Assembly: GCF_900107775.1 (NCBI RefSeq)
Contig: NZ_FNRF01000005.1
Span: 107,907-171,906, forward strand
DNA length: 64,000 nt
Source: Xylanibacter ruminicola
GTDB lineage: Bacteria > Bacteroidota > Bacteroidia > Bacteroidales > Bacteroidaceae
Direction of reading: 5' to 3'
Part shown: piece by piece, positions 58,301 through 64,000 of the stretch
How positions within the stretch are numbered: position 1 is the stretch's first letter
Layout of the letters: the number at the start of each line of letters is the position of its first letter
Translations under genes and position numbers: made by a program
Notes under the pieces: generated by a model
Databases searched by the model: none
Seen by the model: only the letters and a program-made list of their open reading frames with translations
What the model was told of the DNA's origin: nothing

Positions 58301-59154
58301 ATATCCATCATGTTCTCCTCGGTAATCTCAGTCTCACGCTCCATAATCATCTGGTTACGCTCGATTGATACAACCTCACCAGTATCCTCATCAACGAAGT
58401 CCTCGTTCCAGCTCTTCAGTACGCGGGCAGCAAGCTTGCAGCCAACCACAGCCTTCAGGCTCTTCTTGTTAACCTTAACCTCCTCGGCCAGGTTGAAGAT
58501 CTGCAGGATGTCCTTATCGGCCTCGAAACCGATAGCACGCAGCAGAGTTGTTACGGGCAACTTCTTCTTACGGTCGATGTATGCGTACATGACATTGTTA
58601 ATGTCGGTAGCAAACTCGATCCATGAACCCTTGAATGGGATAACACGAGCCGAATACAGCAGGGTACCGTTAGCGTGTACGCTCTGGCCGAAGAATACGC
58701 CAGGTGAACGGTGCAACTGTGAAACGACTACGCGCTCGGCTCCATTGATAACGAATGTACCATTGGCGGTCATGTAAGGGATAGGACCCAGGAATACATC
58801 CTGAATCACAGTTCCGAAATCCTCATGATCCGGATCAGTACAATACAGTTTCAGCTTAGCCTTCAGGGGCACGCTATAAGTCAAACCACGCTCCAAGCAC
58901 TCATCGATGCTGTAACGAGGTGGGTCGATATAGTAATCCAAGAACTCAAGAACGAAATTATTACGTGTGTCGGTGATAGGGAAGTTCTCAGCGAACACCT
59001 TATACAAGCCGTCATTCTTGCGTTCCTCAGGCGGAGTATCCAACTGCAGGAAGTCTTTGAACGACTTTAATTGCACATCAAGGAAATCCGGGAATGGCAT
59101 CGGATTTTTGACGCTGCCAAAGTTTACTCTGTTATCTATTATTTTTGAAGCCAT
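55342..59154 (-). CDS. rpoB: RNA polymerase beta subunit
   Basis: The 1270-aa beta subunit. The rifampicin pocket reads [18 protein letters not shown] and [16 protein letters not shown], with the Gln, Asp, His and Ser at the usual resistance positions wild type, so rifampicin sensitivity is expected at this site. [11 protein letters not shown] and the C-terminal [13 protein letters not shown] are present. A hairpin with a T-run separates it from rplL, as at the rplL-rpoB attenuator known in E. coli. Confidence 0.99.
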   Translation of the reverse strand: MASKIIDNRVNFGSVKNPMPFPDFLDVQLKSFKDFLQLDTPPEERKNDGLYKVFAENFPITDTRNNFVLEFLDYYIDPPRYSIDECLERGLTYSVPLKAKLKLYCTDPDHEDFGTVIQDVFLGPIPYMTANGTFVINGAERVVVSQLHRSPGVFFGQSVHANGTLLYSARVIPFKGSWIEFATDINNVMYAYIDRKKKLPVTTLLRAIGFEADKDILQIFNLAEEVKVNKKSLKAVVGCKLAARVLKSWNEDFVDEDTGEVVSIERNQMIMERETEITEENMMDILESGAQTILVHKDASVASDYSIIFNTLAKDPSNSEKEAVLYIYRQLRNADPADDASAREVIQNLFFSDKRYDLGDVGRYRINKKLGLNTDMDVRVLTKEDIIEIIKYLIQLVNSKATVDDIDHLSNRRVRTVGEQLANQFSIGLARMSRTIRERMNVRDNEVFTPTDLINAKTISSVINSFFGTNPLSQFMDQTNPLAEVTHKRRLSALGPGGLSRERAGFEVRDVHYTHYGRLCPIESPEGPNIGLISSLCVYAKINELGFIQTPYRKVENGVADLSDNGIVYLTAEEEAEHIIGQGNAPLNDDGTFIRSVVKCRQDADFPVVPPTDVDLMDVSPQQIASIAASLIPFLEHDDAHRALMGSNMMRQAVPLLHNEAPIVGTGIEKQVCEDSRTMVTAEGDGVIEYVDATTIRILYDRTEDEEFVSFEPALKEYRIAKFRRTNQNMTIDLRPICEKGQRVKAGDILTEGYATEDGELALGRNLLVAYMPWKGYNYEDAIVLNERIVRDDVLTSVHVDEYSLDVRETKRGVEEFTADIPNVSEEATKDLDDNGVIRVGARVEPGDIMIGKISPKGESDPSPEEKLLRAIFGDKAGDVKDSSLKANPSLSGVVIDKKMFQRAIKDRKSKQQDKLVLAKIDEEYEAKVEDLKDILIDKLMELTKGKTSQGVKDYTGAEIITKGSKFTATALRNLEYGDVQISNWTTDEHKNELIAKLIINFMKKYKLLDAEMKRKKFAITIGDELPNGILQMAKVYIAKKRKIGVGDKLAGRHGNKGIVSKIVRQEDMPFLEDGRPVDLVLNPLGVPSRMNLGQIFEAILGAAGKKLGVKFATPIFDGAKLEDLAEWTDKAGLPRLCSTHLYDGETGERFDQPATVGITYFLKLGHMVEDKMHARSIGPYSLITQQPLGGKAQFGGQRFGEMEVWALEAFGASHVLQEILTIKSDDTVGRSKAYEAIVKGEPMPTPGIPESLNVLLHELRGLGLSITLD

Positions 59155-59169
59155 AAATTATAATTTAAA

Positions 59170-59208
59170 TAAAAAGGCTAGGAACCCCCGACTGGGGAGT
59201 CCCTAACC
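59170..59208 (-). terminator. Hairpin between rplL and rpoB, possible attenuator
   Basis: On the minus strand GGTTAGG...CCTAGCC with an inner CCCC/GGGG pair (plus 59176-59208) is followed by TTTTTATTT. It lies 24 bases after the rplL stop. Partial termination would give more L10/L7 than RNA polymerase, as is known in E. coli. Confidence 0.75.
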
Positions 59209-59231
59209 GATTGCTATTTGTATGTAACTGA

Positions 59232-59612
59232 TTACTTCAGCTCAACCTCGGCACCAGCGGCCTCGATGGTCTTCTTCAGGTTCTCAGCCTCTTCCTTGCT
59301 CAGACCCTCCTTAACGGTAGCAGGAGCACCGTCTACGAGATCCTTAGCCTCTTTCAGACCAAGACCACAAGCCTCCTTAACGGCCTTTACAACCTGCAGC
59401 TTAGCAGCACCGGCTGACTTCAGAACTACGTCGAATGAAGTCTTCTCCTCAGCTGCATCAGCAGCACCAGCTGCAGCAGGACCAGCGGCAACAGCAACAG
59501 CTGCAGCGGCGGGCTCAATTCCATACTCGTCCTTCAGGACAGTTGCCAACTCATTAACTTCTTTTACAGTAAGGTTTACCAACTCTTCTGCAATAGCTTT
59601 AATATCTGCCAT
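59232..59612 (-). CDS. rplL: 50S ribosomal protein L7/L12
   Basis: The 126-aa stalk protein that recruits GTPase factors. It has the N-terminal dimerisation helix region ([16 protein letters not shown]), an Ala-rich hinge (about 34-56), and the C-terminal domain (KIQV-equivalent [33 protein letters not shown]). Gap to rplJ 48 bases. Confidence 0.98.
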   Translation of the reverse strand: MADIKAIAEELVNLTVKEVNELATVLKDEYGIEPAAAAVAVAAGPAAAGAADAAEEKTSFDVVLKSAGAAKLQVVKAVKEACGLGLKEAKDLVDGAPATVKEGLSKEEAENLKKTIEAAGAEVELK

Positions 59613-59660
59613 TTTATTTAAAATTTTAATTGTTTTTAATTTGAATGTTACTTATTTCGC

Positions 59661-60176
59661 TTATTTGTTACGCTCAGCGATAGCGTCAAGCAGACCGTGA
59701 ACCTTGCCACCAGCGTTCAAGCCAGAAACAACATTCTTGATTGGAGACTGCAGCAGAGCTACAACCTCGGCGATCAGTTCGTTCTTGCTCTTGATTGCTA
59801 CGAGCTCATCAAGCTTGTCAGCACCTACGAAGAAGCTCTCCTCAGCATATGCACCCTTCAGGGCGGGGATACCTTCCTTCTTGTACTCCTTGATCAGCTT
59901 AGCAGGAACGTTAGCTGTCTGTGCGAACATAACAGCTGTGTTACCCTTCAAGCACTCATAAAGTGGAGTGAAATCAATTTCTGAAGCCTCAAATGCCTTC
60001 TGGAGAAGAGTGTTCTTCACCATCAGCAACTTAATCTCATTCTTGAAGCACTTCTCACGGAGCTCGCTTGTCTTAGCGGCATCGAGACCGGCAAGGTCAA
60101 CAAGATAGAAATGAGGATATGCCTTCAGCTTCTCTCCAAGTTCTACGATGATAGTATCTTTTACTTCCTTTTTCAT
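59661..60176 (-). CDS. rplJ: 50S ribosomal protein L10
   Basis: The 171-aa stalk base that holds L7/L12 dimers. It has YLVDLAGLDAAKTSELREKC, LMVKNTLLQKAFE and the C-terminal helix binding L7/L12 (GKVHGLLDAIAE). In E. coli L10 represses its own mRNA; no site identified here. 20 bases after rplA. Confidence 0.97.
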   Translation of the reverse strand: MKKEVKDTIIVELGEKLKAYPHFYLVDLAGLDAAKTSELREKCFKNEIKLLMVKNTLLQKAFEASEIDFTPLYECLKGNTAVMFAQTANVPAKLIKEYKKEGIPALKGAYAEESFFVGADKLDELVAIKSKNELIAEVVALLQSPIKNVVSGLNAGGKVHGLLDAIAERNK

Positions 60177-60196
60177 TTGTCTAATCTTTTAACGAG

Positions 60197-60889
60197 TTAT
60201 TCAACTGATTTAGGATCTACCTTGATACCCATGCTCATAGTGCTTGAGAGGAAGATACTCTTAATGTATGTACCCTTAGCAGCGGCGGGCTTCAGCTTGA
60301 TAATGGTAGAGATGAACTCCTTAGCATTCTCAAAGATCTGATCTGCGCTGAAGTTGATCTTACCGATTGATGTATGCACAATACCTGCCTTATCAACCTT
60401 AAAGTCAATCTTACCCTGCTTAACTTCCTTAACTGCCTTAGCAACATCCATAGTAACAGTACCACTCTTGGGGTTTGGCATCAGTCCGCGGGGACCGAGC
60501 ACACGGCCCAAAGGACCGAGCTTACCCATGCAAGAAGGCATTGTGATGATTACATCAACGTCTGTCCAACCACCCTTGATCTTCTCGATATACTCGTCAA
60601 GACCAACGTAGTCGGCACCTGCTTCCTTAGCAGCAGCCTCCTGATCAGGAGTACAGAGAGCGAGCACACGTGTAACCTTACCAGTTCCGTTTGGCAGCGA
60701 TACAACGCCACGAACCATCTGGTTAGCCTTACGTGGATCAACGCCCAAGCGTACATCGATATCAACTGAAGCGTCGAACTTAGTGGTGGTAATTTCCTTC
60801 ACCAGTGCGGCGGCTTCCTTCAAAGAGTATGCTTTCCCTGCTTCAACCTTATCAGCGACCAACTTTTGATTTTTTGTCAGTTTACTCAT
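60197..60889 (-). CDS. rplA: 50S ribosomal protein L1
   Basis: The 230-aa L1 of the tRNA exit stalk. It contains [33 protein letters not shown] and [18 protein letters not shown]. In many bacteria L1 represses rplK-rplA; the leader before rplK was not recognisably L1-like to me. 22 bases after rplK. Confidence 0.98.
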   Translation of the reverse strand: MSKLTKNQKLVADKVEAGKAYSLKEAAALVKEITTTKFDASVDIDVRLGVDPRKANQMVRGVVSLPNGTGKVTRVLALCTPDQEAAAKEAGADYVGLDEYIEKIKGGWTDVDVIITMPSCMGKLGPLGRVLGPRGLMPNPKSGTVTMDVAKAVKEVKQGKIDFKVDKAGIVHTSIGKINFSADQIFENAKEFISTIIKLKPAAAKGTYIKSIFLSSTMSMGIKVDPKSVE

Positions 60890-60911
60890 TGTCTCTAATT
60901 GAAGTTATTAA

Positions 60912-61352
60912 TTATTTACCAGGGAACTCCCCTTCTACAGTGATACCCATACTACGCGCTGTACCAGCGATCAGCTTCATAGCCGACTCTACGGTAAAGC
61001 AGTTCAAGTCCTTCAGCTTATCCTCGGCGATAACGCGAACCTGATCCCAAGTAACCTTGGCTACCTTCTTACGGTTTGGCTCAGCACTACCGCTCTTCAG
61101 CTTAGCAGCTTCCTTCAGCTGTACAGCTGCGGGAGGAGTCTTCAGCTCGAAAGAGAATGACTTGTCAGTGTAGTAGGTGATAACAACAGGAATAATCTTT
61201 CCTGCCTTATCCTGGGTTCTGGCGTTGAACTCTTTGCAGAATCCCATAATGTTAATTCCCTTAGAACCCAGTGCAGGTCCTACTGGAGGTGAGGGATTCG
61301 CAGCGCCACCTTTAATCTGTAATTTGATTAATCCAGCAACTTCTTTAGCCAT
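60912..61352 (-). CDS. rplK: 50S ribosomal protein L11
   Basis: The 146-aa L11 of the GTPase-associated centre. It contains [29 protein letters not shown] and the C-terminal rRNA-binding [12 protein letters not shown]. The proline-rich loop linked to thiostrepton action is intact. The gap to nusG is 95 bases. Confidence 0.98.
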   Translation of the reverse strand: MAKEVAGLIKLQIKGGAANPSPPVGPALGSKGINIMGFCKEFNARTQDKAGKIIPVVITYYTDKSFSFELKTPPAAVQLKEAAKLKSGSAEPNRKKVAKVTWDQVRVIAEDKLKDLNCFTVESAMKLIAGTARSMGITVEGEFPGK

Positions 61353-61447
61353 TTCTGTTTGTTATTAATTGAATTTTGTTATATAAGCATCAGGAGTGGA
61401 AGCCTCCCTCTACCGATATAGAGAACAGGCGAACCGTAACATTCACC

Positions 61448-61993
61448 CTATTCCTTTTCTACCTGATTATATCCAAGCTCCAGAGGAGTCTTGCGACCGA
61501 AAATCTTAACCATAACTTTCAGCTTGTGTTTCTCGGCATTCACCTCTTCGATAATTCCGCTGAATCCGCTGAAAGGTCCATCTGTTACCTTAACTGCTTC
61601 ATCCACAGCATAAGGTACACCAATCTCTTCACTCTTTATCTCCGTCTCCTCGGCAGTACCAAGGATTCTGTTAATATCACTCTGCTTTACAGGGGTTGGA
61701 TTATCCAAACCACCCAAGAAGCCTAACACATTAGGCATAAAGCGCAGTGTGTGAGCCATCTCACCCTGGAGGTTGGCCTCTACCAACACATAACCTGGCA
61801 AGAACAGCTTCTCCTTAACCACACGCTTACCATTACGCAGCTGAGCATATTTCTCGGTAGGCAGTAACACCTGACCAACGTTTGCTTGGAGGAAAGAGTC
61901 ACGCTTCATCAAGGCCTCAAGGTATTCCTTTACCTTGGCCTCTTTACCGCTAACAGCGCGAAGTACGTACCATTTCATTCCTGACTGAGCCAT
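61448..61993 (-). CDS. nusG: Transcription termination/antitermination factor NusG
   Basis: A 181-aa NusG with NGN domain (KWYVLRAVSGKEAKVKEYL at the start, FLPGYVLVEANLQGEM in the middle) and C-terminal KOW domain (VTDGPFSGFSGIIEEVN, VMVKIFGRKTPLEL). It couples RNA polymerase to ribosomes via S10. It begins 17 bases after secE. Confidence 0.97.
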   Translation of the reverse strand: MAQSGMKWYVLRAVSGKEAKVKEYLEALMKRDSFLQANVGQVLLPTEKYAQLRNGKRVVKEKLFLPGYVLVEANLQGEMAHTLRFMPNVLGFLGGLDNPTPVKQSDINRILGTAEETEIKSEEIGVPYAVDEAVKVTDGPFSGFSGIIEEVNAEKHKLKVMVKIFGRKTPLELGYNQVEKE

Positions 61994-62010
61994 CTCTCAA
62001 ACAACGTTTA

Positions 62011-62202
62011 TTAACCGGGATAAACCATACTCATTACCGACTTGAACACAAAGTCCATGGCCCATACTACCAATGCAATAATTAGCGATGCTGAAAGCAC
62101 CACTACTGCACTATGAGTCAACTCTTTGCGAGAAGGCCAAGTTGTCTTATGTGCCAACTCGTCGTAACAAGCTTTGCAATAATCGATAAACTTCTTAAAC
62201 AT
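62011..62202 (-). CDS. secE: Protein translocase subunit SecE
   Basis: A 63-aa single-span SecE: an amphipathic cytoplasmic helix with HKTTWPSRKELTHSAVVVL, then one membrane helix (about 30-52). It lacks the two extra N-terminal helices of E. coli SecE, as in most bacteria. It is 16 bases after tRNA-Trp and next to nusG. Confidence 0.95.
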   Translation of the reverse strand: MFKKFIDYCKACYDELAHKTTWPSRKELTHSAVVVLSASLIIALVVWAMDFVFKSVMSMVYPG

Positions 62203-62218
62203 ATTATTTCTTATTTAG

Positions 62219-62291
62219 CACGGGAAGGAGGACTCGAACCCACGACCCTCGGTTTTGGAGACCGATGCTCTACCAACTGAGCTATTCCCGT
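62219..62291 (-). tRNA. tRNA-Trp (anticodon CCA)
   Basis: A 73-base cloverleaf: acceptor ACGGGAA/TTCCCGT, D arm AGCTCAGTTGGTAGAGC, anticodon loop CTCCAAA with CCA, T arm GGTTCGAGTCC, discriminator G. The 3' CCA is not encoded. It lies between tuf and secE and is probably processed from that transcript. Confidence 0.97.
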
Positions 62292-62295
62292 AAGT

Positions 62296-62324
62296 AAGCC
62301 CCCGCCCATTAAAAACGGGGGCTT
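62296..62324 (-). other. GC-rich hairpin between tuf and tRNA-Trp
   Basis: AAGCCCCCG and CGGGGGCTT form a perfect 9-bp stem with an 11-base loop, ending four bases before the tRNA 5' end on the minus strand. No T-run follows it before the tRNA, so it is more likely a processing or stability element than a full terminator. Confidence 0.65.
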
Positions 62325-62377
62325 GGATTATCTAGTGTTTACTAGAAAATTCTAGATTATCTAGAGCTTACTGAGGA

Positions 62378-63562
62378 TTAGTCCTCGTAAACCTCTGTGA
62401 TCTGACCAGAACCTACTGTGCGACCACCCTCACGGATAGCGAAGCGCAGACCTGGGTTCAGAGCTACAGCGTAGATAAGCTCAACAGTGATCTCTACGTT
62501 ATCACCAGGCATTACCATCTCAACACCTGCGGGCAGTGAAATCTCACCTGTGCAGTCCATTGTGCGGAGATAGAACTGAGGACGATACTTGTTTCCGAAT
62601 GGAGTGTGACGACCACCCTCTTCCTTCTTCAGAACGTAGATAGAAGCCTTGAACTTCTTGAATGGCTTGATCTGACCTGGGTGGCAGAGTACCATACCAC
62701 GCTTGATCTCGTTCTTATCGATACCGCGGAGCAGCAGACCTACGTTATCACCAGCCTGACCCTCGTCAAGAATCTTACGGAACATCTCAACGCCAGTTAC
62801 AACTGACTTCTTGTCCTCACCAAGACCGAGCAGCTCAACCTCATCACCTACGTGGATAACACCAGTCTCGATACGACCAGTAGCAACTGTACCACGACCT
62901 GTGATTGAGAATACGTCCTCTACAGGCATCAAGAATGGCTTGTCAGTTGCACGAGGAGGCTCCTGGATCCATGTATCACAAGTGTTCATGAGCTCCATTA
63001 CCTTCTCCTCCCACTTAGCAACACCGTTCAGTGCACCAAGGGCAGAACCACGAATGATAGGAGTATCCTCCTCGAACTCGTACTGAGCGAGAATCTCCTG
63101 AACCTCCATCTCAACGAGCTCCAGCATCTCCTCATCCTCAACCATATCGCACTTGTTCAGGAATACAACCAGACGGGGAACGTTTACCTGACGAGCGAGC
63201 AGAACGTGCTCACGAGTCTGAGGCATAGGACCGTCAGTAGCAGCTACAACAAGAATAGCACCGTCCATCTGAGCAGCACCAGTTACCATGTTCTTTACAT
63301 AGTCAGCGTGTCCTGGGCAGTCAACGTGAGCGTAGTGACGAGTAGCAGTCTCGTACTCAACGTGAGCGGTGTTAATAGTGATACCACGCTCCTTCTCCTC
63401 GGGAGCGTTGTCAATCTGATCGAATGACTTAACCTCAGAGAGACCAGCCTTTGCCAGCACAGTTGTGATAGCAGCTGTCAGAGTTGTCTTACCGTGGTCA
63501 ACGTGACCGATAGTACCGATGTTTACGTGCGGTTTGGTGCGCACAAAATTCTCTTTTGCCAT
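62378..63562 (-). CDS. tuf: Elongation factor Tu
   Basis: The 394-aa GTPase delivering aminoacyl-tRNA. G motifs [30 protein letters not shown] and NKCDMV are present, with domains II and III complete and the C-terminal [15 protein letters not shown]. The residues contacting kirromycin-type drugs were not examined in detail. It lies among tRNA genes, a common arrangement, and is the only tuf in the window. Confidence 0.99.
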   Translation of the reverse strand: MAKENFVRTKPHVNIGTIGHVDHGKTTLTAAITTVLAKAGLSEVKSFDQIDNAPEEKERGITINTAHVEYETATRHYAHVDCPGHADYVKNMVTGAAQMDGAILVVAATDGPMPQTREHVLLARQVNVPRLVVFLNKCDMVEDEEMLELVEMEVQEILAQYEFEEDTPIIRGSALGALNGVAKWEEKVMELMNTCDTWIQEPPRATDKPFLMPVEDVFSITGRGTVATGRIETGVIHVGDEVELLGLGEDKKSVVTGVEMFRKILDEGQAGDNVGLLLRGIDKNEIKRGMVLCHPGQIKPFKKFKASIYVLKKEEGGRHTPFGNKYRPQFYLRTMDCTGEISLPAGVEMVMPGDNVEITVELIYAVALNPGLRFAIREGGRTVGSGQITEVYED

Positions 63563-63626
63563 TTTACTTGTTATTAATTTTGTTAATTATTACGAATTTT
63601 CAGTTTCCTCCTTCTAATCGCAAGAG

Positions 63627-63698
<72 letters not shown>

Positions 63699-63708
63699 AT
63701 GTTCTTTG

Positions 63709-63781
63709 AGCGGAAAACGGGGCTCAAACCCGCGACCCCCAGCTTGGAAGGCTAGTGCTCTATCAACTGAGCTATTTCCGC
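63709..63781 (-). tRNA. tRNA-Gly (anticodon TCC)
   Basis: A 73-base cloverleaf: acceptor GCGGAAA/TTTCCGC, D arm AGCTCAGTTGATAGAGC, anticodon loop CTTCCAA with TCC, T arm GGGTTTGAGCCC. CCA is not encoded. Ten bases separate it from tRNA-Thr. Confidence 0.96.
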
Positions 63782-63796
63782 AAACATCTCTTGAAG

Positions 63797-63879
63797 TGGG
63801 TGCTGATGGATTCGAACCACCGAAGTCGAAAGACAGCAGATTTACAGTCTGCCCCATTTGGCCACTCTGGAAAACACCC
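63797..63879 (-). tRNA. tRNA-Tyr (anticodon GTA)
   Basis: An 83-base class II tRNA: acceptor GGGTGTT/AGCACCC with one G-U pair, anticodon stem GCAGA/TCTGC with loop CTGTAAA, long variable arm, T arm GGTTCGAATCC, discriminator A. CCA is not encoded. First gene visible of the tRNA-tuf unit. Confidence 0.97.
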
Positions 63880-64000
63880 ATGTCATTTACGCTCTGGAGA
63901 GCGAAGGAGGACCAACTCCCTATTTCCTTCTTTCATTTTGAGTCCGAGGATAATTGACTTTCGCCTATCCTCCGATTCTCTTTGAGCCTCTTGTCGGATT

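Noticed and set aside
61353..61447. L1-type regulatory leader before rplK
   Set aside because: The 95-base gap can fold weakly but I could not match it to the known L1 target structure.
63880..64000. Gene or promoter at the right edge
   Set aside because: The frames there are short and run into the tRNA-Tyr antisense; a weak GAGGATA/TATCCTC dyad (63946-63972) is visible but too little to name.

Overview
The window looks like chromosomal DNA from a Bacteroidota bacterium, most likely a Prevotella-type member of the Bacteroidales. The reasons are a SusC/SusD pair with a hybrid two-component (HTCS) regulator, a GLPGLI-family protein, outer-membrane beta-barrel proteins with carboxypeptidase-regulatory domains, and promoters of the Bacteroidota type. 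At least thirteen genes or operons are preceded by a TAnnTTTGC -7 box, several with a TTG/TTTG element 19-20 bases further upstream. The genus is inferred from protein character only.

Left part (1-24.9 kb), accessory and metabolic genes. A polysaccharide utilization locus (PUL) runs leftward from a promoter at about 9.13 kb: GH43 lipoprotein, a 669-aa exported protein of unassigned family, SusC, SusD, and a second GH43 lipoprotein cut by the window edge. The truncated GH43 resembles endo-arabinanases, so an arabinose-containing glycan such as pectic arabinan is the best guess at substrate. A divergent 1327-aa HTCS regulator sits beside it, and the space between carries three copies of a 9-base repeat phased at 21 bp, a good candidate operator. 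Next come an exported carboxylesterase, a small DUF6078-like protein, an S66 peptidase homologue that has lost two catalytic residues, O-acetylhomoserine sulfhydrylase (metY), an outer-membrane beta-barrel protein followed by a LytS-type kinase and LytTR response regulator, glutamate dehydrogenase (gdhA), an RlpA-like protein and a glycine-zipper lipoprotein.

Middle and right part (25-64 kb), the translation and transcription core, all on the minus strand. Reading in the direction of transcription: tRNA-Tyr, tRNA-Gly, tRNA-Thr, tuf, tRNA-Trp, secE, nusG, rplK, rplA, rplJ, rplL, rpoB, rpoC; then rpsL, rpsG, fusA, rpsJ; then the S10-spc-alpha series from rplC to rplQ, including secY, map, infA, rpmJ and rpoA. 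The unusual point is that rpsJ and rplC, normally neighbours, are separated by about 7.5 kb. That interval holds a terminator, a five-gene operon (BlaI-type repressor, M56 peptidase with a TonB-like C-terminus, TPR protein, GLPGLI protein, outer-membrane beta-barrel protein), a repeat-rich AT-rich spacer, and a separate promoter with a structured leader for rplC.

The most interesting items are the sensor-protease/outer-membrane operon inside the ribosomal-protein cluster, the catalytically defective S66 homologue, and several arrays of direct repeats phased at about two helical turns upstream of regulated genes (HTCS, LytTR and BlaI candidates).
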